Of a stretch of 64,000 nt of DNA, positions 47,844 to 56,989 are shown in pieces. The translations under genes and the position numbers were made by a program. The DNA comes from JAISGQ01 sp045604965 (GTDB lineage Bacteria; Bacillota; Clostridia; Oscillospirales; Acutalibacteraceae): positions 22,722 through 86,721 of the forward strand of contig JAZUPB010000006.1 in NCBI GenBank assembly GCA_045604965.1, in the 5' to 3' direction. How positions within the stretch are numbered: the stretch's first letter is position 1; each line of letters starts with the position of its first letter. A model generated the notes under the pieces. It saw nothing but the letters and a program-made list of their open reading frames with translations. It made no database searches and was not told the origin of the DNA.

Positions 47844-49634
47844 ATGAGAATAACTAACGACATAAAATATATCGGTGTAAATGACCACAAGGTTGATCTT
47901 TTTGAAGGGCAATACATAGTTCCCAACGGTATGGCATATAATTCATATGCTATTATCGACGAAAAGATAGCTATTATGGATACTGTTGACGCAGGTTTTA
48001 CTCACGAGTGGCTTGATAATATCCAGAATACTCTCGCAGGCAGAAAGCCTGACTACCTGGTTGTTCAGCATATGGAGCCCGACCATTCTGCCAACATTAT
48101 GAATTTTGTAAAGGCTTATCCTAATGCTAAGATCGTCTCTTCTGCAAAGGCATTTGCCATGATGAAAAACTTCTTCGGCACTGATTTTGAGGACAGACAA
48201 ATCGTCGTCGGCGAAGGCGATACACTCGATCTTGGAAAGCACATTCTTACCTTTGTAGCTGCTCCTATGGTTCACTGGCCTGAGGTTATCGTAACCTATG
48301 ACAGTACTGACAAAGTTTTGTTTTCCGCTGACGGATTCGGTAAATTCGGCGCTTTGGATGTTGAGGAAGACTGGGCCTGCGAAGCAAGACGCTATTACAT
48401 CGGAATTGTCGGCAAATATGGTGCTCAGGTACAGAGTCTTCTTAAAAAAGCTGCAGGCCTTGATATACAGATCATTTGTCCCCTTCACGGTCCTGTTCTC
48501 ACCGAAAATCTGGGCTATTATCTCAATCTTTATAACACCTGGTCCAGCTATCAGCCTGAAGAGGAAGGTATTGTAATCGCGTATACCTCTGTTTACGGTA
48601 ATACTAAAAAGGCAGTTATGCTTCTCGCTGAAAAACTGAAAGCTCTTGGCTGCCCAAAAGTTGTTGTAAACGACCTGGCTCGCTGCGATATGGCTGAGGC
48701 TGTCGAGGACGCTTTCCGTTACAGCAAACTTGTTCTCGCTACTACAACCTACAATGCGGAAATCTTCCCCTTTATGCGTGAGTTTATAAACCACCTGACT
48801 GAGCGTAATTTCAGCAACCGCACTGTTGCTCTTATCGAGAACGGCAGCTGGGCGCCTCTTGCAGCCAAGGTTATGAAGGGTATGTTCGAAAAGAGCAAGA
48901 ACATCACTTTCACAGATACTACTGTAAAGATTCTTTCCGCTCTCAATGACGAAAGTACCGCTCAGGTCGATGCTCTTGCCAACGAGCTTTGCAAGGAATA
49001 TCTTGCTCAGCAGGATTCTACCGCAAACAAAAACGATCTGACTGCACTTTTTAATATCGGCTATGGCTTATATGTTGTCACAAGCAACGACGGCAAAAAA
49101 GACAACGGTCTCATTGTCAACACCGTTACTCAGGTCACAAATACGCCAAACAGAATTGCAGTTACTATCAACAAAGAAAATTACTCTCATCACATCATCA
49201 AGCAGACCGGCATTATGAATATAAACTGCCTTACTGAGGATGCACCTTTCAAGGTATTTGAGGCATTTGGCTTTGTAAGCGGCAGAAATGTTGATAAGTT
49301 CGCTGACTGCGAACCCCTTCGTTCCGATAACGGACTCGTCTTTCTTCCGAGATATATTAATTCCTTTATGTCTCTTAAGGTTGAGCAGTACGTCGATCTT
49401 GACACTCACGGTATGTTTATCTGCTCTGTGACAGAGGCAAGAGTTCTTTCCGACAGAGAAACTATGACATATACCTATTATCAGAACAACGTAAAGCCTA
49501 AACCTGATACCGAAGGCAAAAAAGGCTACGTCTGCAAAATCTGCGGATATATCCACGAAGGCGACACTCTCCCCGATGATTTTATCTGTCCTCTCTGCAA
49601 GCACGGCGCTGCAGACTTCGAGGAAATCAAATAA
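47844..49634 (+). CDS. Multidomain flavodiiron protein with flavin reductase and rubredoxin domains
   Basis: A 596-residue enzyme that reduces oxygen (or NO) to water. Residues 1-250 form the metallo-beta-lactamase diiron domain (QHMEPDHSAN and further His residues). About 255-395 is flavodoxin with TSVYGNTKKAV. About 405-550 is a flavin reductase domain binding FMN (NTVTQVTNTPNRIAVTINKE). The last 35 residues are rubredoxin (CKICGYIHEG then CPLCKHG). One chain thus carries electrons from NAD(P)H to the diiron site. A TATAAT box lies at 47807. Confidence 0.92.
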   Translation: MRITNDIKYIGVNDHKVDLFEGQYIVPNGMAYNSYAIIDEKIAIMDTVDAGFTHEWLDNIQNTLAGRKPDYLVVQHMEPDHSANIMNFVKAYPNAKIVSSAKAFAMMKNFFGTDFEDRQIVVGEGDTLDLGKHILTFVAAPMVHWPEVIVTYDSTDKVLFSADGFGKFGALDVEEDWACEARRYYIGIVGKYGAQVQSLLKKAAGLDIQIICPLHGPVLTENLGYYLNLYNTWSSYQPEEEGIVIAYTSVYGNTKKAVMLLAEKLKALGCPKVVVNDLARCDMAEAVEDAFRYSKLVLATTTYNAEIFPFMREFINHLTERNFSNRTVALIENGSWAPLAAKVMKGMFEKSKNITFTDTTVKILSALNDESTAQVDALANELCKEYLAQQDSTANKNDLTALFNIGYGLYVVTSNDGKKDNGLIVNTVTQVTNTPNRIAVTINKENYSHHIIKQTGIMNINCLTEDAPFKVFEAFGFVSGRNVDKFADCEPLRSDNGLVFLPRYINSFMSLKVEQYVDLDTHGMFICSVTEARVLSDRETMTYTYYQNNVKPKPDTEGKKGYVCKICGYIHEGDTLPDDFICPLCKHGAADFEEIK

Positions 49635-49651
49635 TTCTTGGAGGTTATATT

Positions 49652-50032
49652 ATGTGTGAAAACAGATTTTATGTATGCGAGCACTGCGGTAATATCGTAG
49701 GTATGATACACGACGCCGGTGTTCCCCTTATGTGCTGCGGCCAGAAAATGACACAGCTTATCCCCGGTACAGTTGAGGCAAGTGCCGAAAAACACATCCC
49801 GGTCGTTTCAATTGAAGGAAATATTGTTAAGGTTACTGTAGGGTCTATATCTCATCCTATGAGCGAGGAACACAGTATTGTTTGGGTTTATCTTCAGACT
49901 GATCGCGGCGGTCAGCGCAAGTGTCTGGCAGTTGACGGTGAACCCGTTGTCACTTTTGCTCTTTCCGATGAGAAGCCTGTCGCTGTTTATGCTTACTGCA
50001 ATCTTCACGGACTGTGGAAGGCTGATATATAA
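49652..50032 (+). CDS. Desulfoferrodoxin (superoxide reductase)
   Basis: A 126-residue two-domain enzyme that reduces superoxide to hydrogen peroxide. Residues 1-36 bind a rubredoxin-like iron with CEHC and the adjacent CC pair. The C-terminal catalytic domain has the histidines in SAEKHIP, ISHPMSEEHSI and the Cys-His pair in YCNLHGLW that hold the active iron. It lies between the flavodiiron and rubredoxin genes, its likely electron donors. Confidence 0.93.
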   Translation: MCENRFYVCEHCGNIVGMIHDAGVPLMCCGQKMTQLIPGTVEASAEKHIPVVSIEGNIVKVTVGSISHPMSEEHSIVWVYLQTDRGGQRKCLAVDGEPVVTFALSDEKPVAVYAYCNLHGLWKADI

Positions 50033-50054
50033 AAAATAATAGGAGGAAATAAAA

Positions 50055-50213
50055 ATGAAAAAGTATGTATGTGACGTATGCGGTTGGGAATATGATGAAG
50101 CTATCGGTGATCCCGATAACGGAATCGCTCCCGGCACAAAATTCGAGGATCTTCCCGACGACTTTGTCTGCCCTCTCTGCGGTGTCGGCAAGGATCAGTT
50201 CTCTGAGCAGTAA
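50055..50213 (+). CDS. Rubredoxin
   Basis: A 52-residue rubredoxin with CDVCGWEYDEAIGDPDNGI at the N-terminus and CPLCGVGKDQF near the end; four cysteines bind one iron. The ATG follows AGGAGG. It is a one-electron carrier, probably feeding the superoxide reductase and flavodiiron protein encoded upstream. A terminator follows. Confidence 0.95.
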   Translation: MKKYVCDVCGWEYDEAIGDPDNGIAPGTKFEDLPDDFVCPLCGVGKDQFSEQ

Positions 50214-50222
50214 ATAAACCTT

Positions 50223-50262
50223 ACGGCATACGCATCAAATCAGATGCGTATGCCGTTTTATC
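50223..50262 (+). terminator. Terminator of the oxygen-defence cluster
   Basis: ACGGCATACGCATC and GATGCGTATGCCGT pair over 14 bases, then TTTT. Confidence 0.85.
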
Positions 50263-50279
50263 CTATAAGGAGGCATTTT

Positions 50280-51032
50280 ATGGAAATGGTTTTGCTTACC
50301 GCTCTCGGCGTTGGCGGTGCTACTGTGATCGGATCGGTCATAGGCTTTATATTCAAAAAGATTTCCCATAAATTTTCCGATATAGTGCTGTCTTTTGCAG
50401 CAGGCGTTATGCTTGCCGCTGCAGTGCTCGGGCTTATTCTCCCGTCTCTTGAATACGGCGGAAAATTCGGACTTATATACACTATCGCAGGCATTTTTGC
50501 AGGTGCTCTTTGCTTAAATCTCATAGACAAGCTTGTCCCCCATCTTCACAGGCTTGTCGGTTCGGATTCAGAATCTCACAACAACTCAAATTTGAGCAAG
50601 GTACTGCTGTTTGTCACTGCCATTGCCATACATAACCTGCCTGAAGGTATCGCCGCAGGTGTAGGTTTCGGCGCAGGAGATACCTCTCAGGCTCTTATTA
50701 TCGCAGGCGGTATTGCTCTGCAGAACATCCCTGAAGGTATGGTTATAATCGGACCTATGCTGGCAGCCGGTGTCACTCCCCGAAAGACCTTTATATGCGC
50801 TATGATCACCGGACTTGTAGAGGTTGTTGGTACTCTCCTCGGATATTTTGCAGTGAGCGTCGCTTCTGCTGTCCTTCCATTCGCTCTCGCTTTTGCAGGA
50901 GGAACTATGCTTTATGTTATAAGTGACGAAATGATCCCTGAAACTCACGCTCACGGCAGTGAACGCGGTGCAACATATGCTCTGCTCACAGGCTTTTGTA
51001 TTATGCTTATCACAGATGTTCTTTTGGGATAA
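50280..51032 (+). CDS. ZIP-family metal transporter
   Basis: A 250-residue membrane protein from the ATG at 50280 (AAGGAGGC site). Eight helices; metal-binding signatures HNLPEGIAAGV in helix 4 and LQNIPEGM in helix 5 are those of ZIP/ZupT. The loop between helices 3 and 4 has SDSESHNNSN. It probably imports zinc, iron or manganese. Confidence 0.93.
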   Translation: MEMVLLTALGVGGATVIGSVIGFIFKKISHKFSDIVLSFAAGVMLAAAVLGLILPSLEYGGKFGLIYTIAGIFAGALCLNLIDKLVPHLHRLVGSDSESHNNSNLSKVLLFVTAIAIHNLPEGIAAGVGFGAGDTSQALIIAGGIALQNIPEGMVIIGPMLAAGVTPRKTFICAMITGLVEVVGTLLGYFAVSVASAVLPFALAFAGGTMLYVISDEMIPETHAHGSERGATYALLTGFCIMLITDVLLG

Positions 51033-51041
51033 TTTTAAGAC

Positions 51042-51087
51042 CAAAACCAGACCTTTTTGAAAAAATTTCAAAAAGGTCTGGTTTTTT
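51042..51087 (+). terminator. Terminator of the ZIP gene
   Basis: A long stem, AAAACCAGACCTTTTTGAAA pairing with its complement, followed by TTTTTT. Confidence 0.88.
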
Positions 51088-51089
51088 AC

Positions 51090-51118
51090 TTGACAAACCA
51101 TACTACGCGTCGTATAGT
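51090..51118 (+). promoter_or_regulatory. Promoter and operator of the PadR operon
   Basis: TTGACA at 51090-51095, 17-base spacer, TATAGT at 51113-51118. The spacer and -10 hold an inverted repeat of ATACTA and TAGTAT, placed as expected for a PadR autoregulatory site. Confidence 0.75.
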
Positions 51119-51140
51119 ATTGCGTGAAAGGAGGTATTAA

Positions 51141-51461
51141 ATGGACATTCAGCTTAAACGCGGACTTTTGGACGTATGCGTACTTGCAGCCATAAAAAAC
51201 GGTGAATCATACGGCTACAAAATCATAAAGGACATAAGTCCTTATGTCGAGATTTCAGAATCAACACTTTACCCTATATTGCGAAGACTGGAAAGTGCAG
51301 AGCTTCTGACAGTATATTCGGCTGAGCACAACGGCAGACTGCGGAAATACTACCGCATCACATCTCTCGGACTTGATCGCCTTGAATCATTCAAGGAAGA
51401 GTGGCGTGAAATAATGTCTATTTATGAATTTATTACAAGGGAGGATACTGTAAATGAATAA
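51141..51461 (+). CDS. PadR-family transcription repressor
   Basis: A 106-residue winged-helix protein. The family pattern is GLLDVCVLAAIKNGESYGYKI, then SESTLYPILRRLESAELL and the GRLRKYYRITSLG wing. It probably represses its own operon and the membrane proteins downstream. Overlaps the next gene by eight bases. Confidence 0.93.
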   Translation: MDIQLKRGLLDVCVLAAIKNGESYGYKIIKDISPYVEISESTLYPILRRLESAELLTVYSAEHNGRLRKYYRITSLGLDRLESFKEEWREIMSIYEFITREDTVNE

Positions 51462-52053
51462 GCAGGAATTTTTATCTGAGCTTACAGCAAGGCTTAACGG
51501 TCTGCCGGAAGAAGATATCAACAGTTCTATTGAATACTACTGCGAAATGATCGATGACAGAATTGAAGACGGTCTTTCTGAAGACGAAGCCACTACTGCT
51601 CTCGGTTCAGTAAACGAGATAGCAGATCAGATTCTTATGGACACACCTATGACCAAACTCGTTAAGGCTAAAATCAAAACCAAAAAGTCTATGAGAGTAT
51701 GGGAGATAATTTTGCTTATCCTGGGCTTTCCGCTGTGGTTCTCTCTGCTGGCTGCAGCTTTTGCGGTTGTACTGTCTGTTTATATAGTAATATGGGTTAT
51801 TGCCCTGGTACTGTTCGTTGTGGTATTGAGTTTTGCTGTAAGTGCTGTTGCCCTTGTCGCCGGTGCTGTAGTATTTTTACTCAAGGGCGGTCCTGCATAT
51901 TTCTTTATGTGTATTGGTGCCGCTCTTATATGCGCCTCTCTAACAATACTGTCCTGCTATGCTGCAATATACACAGCTAAGGGAATATGTCTGCTGAGCC
52001 GTGCAATATGGCGAGGCATAAAGAGATGCTTTATCGGAAAGGAGAATGTATAA
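51454..52053 (+). CDS. DUF1700 (HAAS) membrane protein
   Basis: A 199-residue protein. The cytoplasmic N-terminus (1-70) has the HAAS pattern: LTARLNGLPEEDINSSIEYYCEMIDDRIEDG. Four or so helices follow from about residue 80 (IILLILGFPLWFSLLAA and others). Proteins of this type usually follow a PadR regulator and precede a DUF4097 protein, exactly as here. An envelope-stress role is suspected. Confidence 0.9.
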   Translation: MNKQEFLSELTARLNGLPEEDINSSIEYYCEMIDDRIEDGLSEDEATTALGSVNEIADQILMDTPMTKLVKAKIKTKKSMRVWEIILLILGFPLWFSLLAAAFAVVLSVYIVIWVIALVLFVVVLSFAVSAVALVAGAVVFLLKGGPAYFFMCIGAALICASLTILSCYAAIYTAKGICLLSRAIWRGIKRCFIGKENV

Positions 52054-53066
52054 TGAAAAAATTACTTGTAATTTCTATTGTTCTTTTGGTTGTCGGCGCA
52101 GTTATCCTTGCTGCTGCATTTGCTTTCGTTAAATTTGATTTCAAAAAGATCAGCTCGGAGGAACTTATGACTAACACATATTATGCTGAAAACTCTTTTT
52201 CAAATATAGAAATCGACAGCGATGACTGCAAAGTGACTCTTATCCCCTCCGAGGACGAAGTATGTAAGATTGTATGCACCGAAACAGAGAAGGTCAAATT
52301 CAAAATAACCGACGAAAACGGTACTTTGAAAATCGTATATCAGGATAGCCGTTCCTGGGTGGATAGAATAGGTATATTTATTGCCGAAAAGACTGTTGAT
52401 GTTTATCTGCCTCAGAATGAATATGAAAATCTCAAGATAGGCAACAGTTCCGGCGGCGTGGTTATCTCCGATGGACTTACTTTCTCTGAGATTCAGACAA
52501 ACACCTCCAGCGGTTCGGTTAAGTGCTATGCTGATGCCGATGTTCTTTCAGTCAAGGTTTCCAGCGGAAGTATAAAGCTTGACGGTGTTTCTGCACTTGA
52601 AATCAACCTCGAATCTTCCAGCGGAAGCATAAAGCTTGACAATATTTCTTCCGAAAACATCAATCTTGAGGCAACCAGCGGAAGTGTTAAGCTTGATTCT
52701 GTAAATGCTGAAAAAAGCATAACTGTTGAATCAACAAGCGGCAGTGTTGAACTTAATTCTGTAAGCTGCGAAAATCTCAATGCATCTGCATCAAGCGGCA
52801 GTGTTAAACTTTTTGATGTTATCGCTTCCGATTCTATGAAAGTCAAGTCAAGCAGCGGTTCTGTCAATCTCAATGACAGCGACGCTTCCGATATAGAAAT
52901 AAAAACTACAAGCGGTTCGGTCAAAGGCACACTGCTTTCTGAGAAGATTTTTGTAACCGAAACTTCCAGCGGCTCTGTCAACGTACCTGCTTCCTTTGAA
53001 GGCGGCAAGTGCTATATAAAAACTTCCAGCGGAAGCATCAATATCAAAATCAGTTCCGAAAACTAA
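52053..53066 (+). CDS. DUF4097 beta-repeat membrane-anchored protein
   Basis: A 337-residue protein with an N-terminal membrane helix (LLVISIVLLVVGAVILAAAFA). About 130-337 is a series of repeats of about 20-21 residues, each with SSGSVKLD, SSGSIKLD or a close variant; at least nine are visible. They should stack into a right-handed beta solenoid outside the cell. Start codon overlaps the DUF1700 stop (TAATG). Confidence 0.9.
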   Translation: MKKLLVISIVLLVVGAVILAAAFAFVKFDFKKISSEELMTNTYYAENSFSNIEIDSDDCKVTLIPSEDEVCKIVCTETEKVKFKITDENGTLKIVYQDSRSWVDRIGIFIAEKTVDVYLPQNEYENLKIGNSSGGVVISDGLTFSEIQTNTSSGSVKCYADADVLSVKVSSGSIKLDGVSALEINLESSSGSIKLDNISSENINLEATSGSVKLDSVNAEKSITVESTSGSVELNSVSCENLNASASSGSVKLFDVIASDSMKVKSSSGSVNLNDSDASDIEIKTTSGSVKGTLLSEKIFVTETSSGSVNVPASFEGGKCYIKTSSGSINIKISSEN

Positions 53067-53076
53067 AATCGGCACG

Positions 53077-53110
53077 TAAAAAGCACAGGACAAAAGTCCT
53101 GTGCTTTTGT
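53077..53110 (+). terminator. Terminator of the PadR operon
   Basis: AAAAGCACAGGAC-aaaa-GTCCTGTGCTTTT. Confidence 0.85.
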
Positions 53111-53114
53111 TTGT

Positions 53115-53195
53115 TTTGAGGTTAAGGGCGCTGCCCTTAAAACCCGTGAGGGATTTCACCCCTCAACCTCACCAAAGGGCAATGCCTTTTTGAAT
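53115..53195. repeat. REP-like palindromic intergenic element
   Basis: TTAAGGGC-gct-GCCCTTAA forms one dyad; GAGGTT and AACCTC form an outer pair around a second GTGAGGG/CCCCTC dyad; a final AAAGGGCAATGCCTTT dyad follows. The style resembles small repeated palindromes seen in genomes of this group. Only one copy is in this window. Confidence 0.55.
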
Positions 53196-53202
53196 CCATC
53201 AA

Positions 53203-55092
53203 TTATCCGACCTTATTGAACTGCTCCTTGTGATACTGAAGCATATACAGCTGATAATAACGCCCCTTCTGTGCAAGCAGGTCGTGATGGCTGCCCTGCT
53301 CTATTATCTCTCCGTGAGATAGAAGAATTATATTATCTGCGTGCTGTATTGTGGACAGACGGTGTGCAACCATAAGCATTGTGCCTACGTTCATCATCTT
53401 TTCAAGTGAATCCTGTATAAGCAGTTCTGTTTCGGTATCGATGTTTGCCGTAGCTTCATCAAGTATCATAACAGATGGCTTATGGATTATCGTTCTTGCA
53501 AAGGAAAGAAGCTGGCGCTGTCCTGCGGAGAAATTGTTTCCTCTCTCTCTTACCACCTCATCAAGGCCTTTATCCAGCTTTGAAATGAATGAATCTGCAT
53601 TGACATAGCGGCAGGTTTCCCATATTTCTTCGTCGGTGATGTTTTCCTCGCGAAGAATAATATTGCTTCTGATTGTTCCTGAGAACAGGAATACATCCTG
53701 AAGCATCTGTCCGAAATGCCGTCTGAGAGATGATATTTTTATTTTCTTTATATCAATTCCATCAATGAGTATCTGTCCCTTTTGTATATCGTAATTTCGG
53801 CATATAAGGGAAAGAATAGTAGATTTTCCCGAACCTGTAGATCCGACAAACGCAACCGTATCATTTGCCCTGACCTTGAATGATACACCCTTAAGCACCC
53901 ACTCGTCAGGGATATATGAGAACCAGACATCCTTAAATTCAATGTCTCCGCGGATGTCATCAAGCTCTATTGCATCTTCTTCGTCTGCGATTTTAGGCTC
54001 GATATCCATTATGGTAAATATCTTTTCCGCAGATGCAAATGCAGACTGCATCCAGTTAAACTGCTCTGCAAGATTCTGGATAGGATTGAAGAACTTGGAT
54101 ATGTAAAGATAGAAAGTTACGATGGTGCCGCTGGTAAGAGTTTGTCCAAGGAAGCTTGTGTTTTCGATATATCCCTTGCCTCCGAGATACAGAAGGCATA
54201 GCACCGAGCATATATAAAGCATATACACAACAGGTCTGAAAACACCGAAAACAAAAATCTGCTTCTGCTTAGCTGTTCCCAGTTCTTCGTTCTTTTTATT
54301 GAAATCACGCATCTTTTTATCTTCACAGTTGAATATCTGCGTGATCTTTATTCCTGACAGATTTTCCGAAAGGTATGTGTTGATATCGGTAGTTCCGTCC
54401 TTGACTCTGCGGTATGCCTTTCGGGAAAACTTTCGGAATATTACGGTAAACAACACTATAAAGGGAACGAAGCACATTACCATAAGCGTCAGCTCATAAT
54501 TGAGGCAAAACATAGCCACCATTACGCCTACTATGATAAAACAGTTCTTAAGCAGGTTTACAACAAGGTTTGTAAACATCAATGATATTGCGTTGGTATC
54601 GTTTGTAACTCTCGTTACAAGCTTTCCAACAGGTATGAGATTAAGCTGTTCGTGTGATAGGCTCTCAATATGTGTGAACAGATCCTCTCTCATTGATGAA
54701 AGTATCTTCTGACCTGTCTTCTGAAGGATCATAGCCTGTATGTATGTGCATACAAGCGATACGATCAGTATGCTTGCATACACGCCGACCGAAACAAACA
54801 GAACACTGAGTTCAAAGTCACTTTTTACAATTTCCTCTATCTGTCCGATTATCAAAGGGGATATGATATCGTAGGAAATGGAAAACAGCATTATTATGAA
54901 CACCAGTGCAAACTCTTTTTTATATGGCTTTGCATAGGCAAACAGTCTGCGGATCAGCTCGCTGTCCTTCATATTTCTGTCAAAGCCCAGTGCTTCTTTT
55001 TTGTTCTTCATAAACACAAATGCAACTATGAAGCACACTGCGAAGGTGCTGATCAATGCACCCACTACAAGCAACGGATAATACTTATGCAT
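53203..55092 (-). CDS. ABC exporter, ATPase-permease subunit B
   Basis: A 629-residue half-transporter from the ATG at 55092, overlapping its partner by eight bases. Six membrane helices occupy about 1-330. The ATPase has Walker A GSTGSGKST, signature FSAGQRQL and Walker B VMILDEATANID with the catalytic Glu. With its upstream partner it forms a heterodimeric exporter for drugs, lipids or peptides; this subunit supplies the consensus Walker B site. Confidence 0.93.
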   Translation of the reverse strand: MHKYYPLLVVGALISTFAVCFIVAFVFMKNKKEALGFDRNMKDSELIRRLFAYAKPYKKEFALVFIIMLFSISYDIISPLIIGQIEEIVKSDFELSVLFVSVGVYASILIVSLVCTYIQAMILQKTGQKILSSMREDLFTHIESLSHEQLNLIPVGKLVTRVTNDTNAISLMFTNLVVNLLKNCFIIVGVMVAMFCLNYELTLMVMCFVPFIVLFTVIFRKFSRKAYRRVKDGTTDINTYLSENLSGIKITQIFNCEDKKMRDFNKKNEELGTAKQKQIFVFGVFRPVVYMLYICSVLCLLYLGGKGYIENTSFLGQTLTSGTIVTFYLYISKFFNPIQNLAEQFNWMQSAFASAEKIFTIMDIEPKIADEEDAIELDDIRGDIEFKDVWFSYIPDEWVLKGVSFKVRANDTVAFVGSTGSGKSTILSLICRNYDIQKGQILIDGIDIKKIKISSLRRHFGQMLQDVFLFSGTIRSNIILREENITDEEIWETCRYVNADSFISKLDKGLDEVVRERGNNFSAGQRQLLSFARTIIHKPSVMILDEATANIDTETELLIQDSLEKMMNVGTMLMVAHRLSTIQHADNIILLSHGEIIEQGSHHDLLAQKGRYYQLYMLQYHKEQFNKVG

Positions 55093-56869
55093 TGTTGTGT
55101 TCAGCCCCCTCGTCCTCAAGTTTCTGCAAATCAACCATTCTGCGGTAATCGGAACACACTTCATAAAGCTCTGTATGTGTTCCGCAGGCTACGATTTTTC
55201 CGTCATCAATGTAAATAATCTTATCCATTTTTTCAACCGTTGAAATTCGGTGGGCAATGAGAATTGTTGTTCTTCCCTGACGATTTTCACGGAGATTATC
55301 GAGTATTTTCTTTTCTGTTTTGGTGTCAACTGCAGATACGGAGTCGTCCAGAATAAGTATGGGCGCATTTTTCATAAGGGCTCTTGCAATAGAAATTCTC
55401 TGCTTCTGTCCGCCTGAGACAGTAACGCCCCTCTCACCCATTACGGTTTTATACTGATCGGTAAACTCCATAATGTTATCGTGAACATCCGACAATACTG
55501 CTGCTTCCTTTACCGCTTCATCATCAACCTCATCAAAGGCAAAGGCTATGTTGTTTTCTATTGTATCGCTGAAAAGGAAGTTATCCTGAGGAACGTATGC
55601 CGATGCCGCTCGCACCGAATGGATCGTCAGGTCATTTACATCCTGTCCGTCTACAAAAACTGTTCCATCGGGAACATTGTATGTACGCAGAATCAGATCG
55701 ACTATAGTAGTTTTTCCCGAGCCTGTCTTTCCGACGATGCCTACATTTTCCCCTGCGTTTATCTTGAACGAAACATCATTCAGCGCATCGTAATCTCCGT
55801 CCGGATAACGGAATGTAAGATTTTTAAATTCTATATTACCCTGTGCATTTTCCAGTTCTTTTGCACCCTCGCGGTCTGCAACGTCCTGCTTTGTATCAAG
55901 CAGTTCGCTGACTCTTTTGACGGATGCTTTTCCTCTTGAGGTCATATCGATAAGCTGGGCAATTGCCATTACAGGCCATACTATAGATGTAAAATATCCG
56001 ATGAATTCTACAAGCTCACCTGCATTAAACTGTCCCTCGTGAACGAGATATCCACCGTATCCAAGAATTACACATATTACAGACTCAACAAAAAGTGTCA
56101 CTGCTATATTGAGCAGTGTTGAAATACGTGTGTAGTCAACATTTGCTTTTTCATTATCCTTATTGAGCCAACGGAATGCCAGAAGCTCCTTTGTTTCCTT
56201 TACAAAAGCCTTTATAACTGCAATACCGGAAAAGCTTTCCTGTGAAAAGTCAGAAAGATCTGAAAAAGCCTGCTGGCGAACCTCCCACTTCATCATCATA
56301 TATTTTCCGACTATCGCACCCACTGCCATAAGAAGAATCATAGGCACAAGGGAAAGACAGGTGAGCAGTATGTCCATACGCCACATCTTTGCTATCGCCA
56401 GAACTCCAAGAAGCAGTGCATCAAGGAGCATCAGTATTCCCGAGCCAAAACAGTCCTGTATAGTCTCAAGGTCATTTGTAAACAGGGACATCATATTGCC
56501 GACCTTATTTACCTGATAATACTGACGCGAAAGATCCTTGCAGTGATCAAACATTCTTCTGCGGATATCTGTTTCAAGCTTTATTGCCGAACCAAAAAAG
56601 CATATTCTCCACAAGAAACGTCCGATTACCATTGCAACGATAATTATTATCATAGGCAGGCATATTTCATCAAGCAGAAAATCCATATCAAACATTCTCT
56701 GCACACCGTCAAGCTCTACCATTCCGGTATTCATTCCGTTGATTACCATCTTGTACAGCTCCGGTATCAGAAGCTGAAAATAATCTACCAGTACAAGTGC
56801 CAGTGTACCAAGCAAAAGCATTGGCAGATACTTGATGTAATAGCGGTTAATATGCTTTCCGAATATCAA
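55085..56869 (-). CDS. ABC exporter, ATPase-permease subunit A (degenerate site)
   Basis: A 594-residue partner of the subunit above. Walker A is GKTGSGKTT and signature VSGGQKQR, but the Walker B reads ILILDDSVSAVD, with Asp in place of the catalytic Glu. Asymmetric heterodimers such as TM287/288, BmrCD and TmrAB show the same change. The six-helix membrane domain fills about 15-320. Confidence 0.93.
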   Translation of the reverse strand: MIFGKHINRYYIKYLPMLLLGTLALVLVDYFQLLIPELYKMVINGMNTGMVELDGVQRMFDMDFLLDEICLPMIIIIVAMVIGRFLWRICFFGSAIKLETDIRRRMFDHCKDLSRQYYQVNKVGNMMSLFTNDLETIQDCFGSGILMLLDALLLGVLAIAKMWRMDILLTCLSLVPMILLMAVGAIVGKYMMMKWEVRQQAFSDLSDFSQESFSGIAVIKAFVKETKELLAFRWLNKDNEKANVDYTRISTLLNIAVTLFVESVICVILGYGGYLVHEGQFNAGELVEFIGYFTSIVWPVMAIAQLIDMTSRGKASVKRVSELLDTKQDVADREGAKELENAQGNIEFKNLTFRYPDGDYDALNDVSFKINAGENVGIVGKTGSGKTTIVDLILRTYNVPDGTVFVDGQDVNDLTIHSVRAASAYVPQDNFLFSDTIENNIAFAFDEVDDEAVKEAAVLSDVHDNIMEFTDQYKTVMGERGVTVSGGQKQRISIARALMKNAPILILDDSVSAVDTKTEKKILDNLRENRQGRTTILIAHRISTVEKMDKIIYIDDGKIVACGTHTELYEVCSDYRRMVDLQKLEDEGAEHNNA

Positions 56870-56951
56870 AGGAATACACCTCTCCCAAACATTGATTTAT
56901 CGCAAATCACGTAAAAATAATTTTAACACTTTGTTTCATAAATGTCAAAGA

Positions 56952-56983
56952 AAAGAGAGATGTTCACAAAAACATCTCTCTTC
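56952..56983 (-). terminator. Terminator of the blaI/M56 operon
   Basis: AAGAGAGATGTT and AACATCTCTCTT with a 6-base loop, between the M56-CAP gene and the ABC operon. Confidence 0.75.
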
Positions 56984-56989
56984 CGATTA

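Noticed and set aside
47943..48794. Long open frame of 283 codons on the minus strand
   Set aside because: It lies opposite the flavodiiron gene. The product is not protein-like in composition and has no family match.
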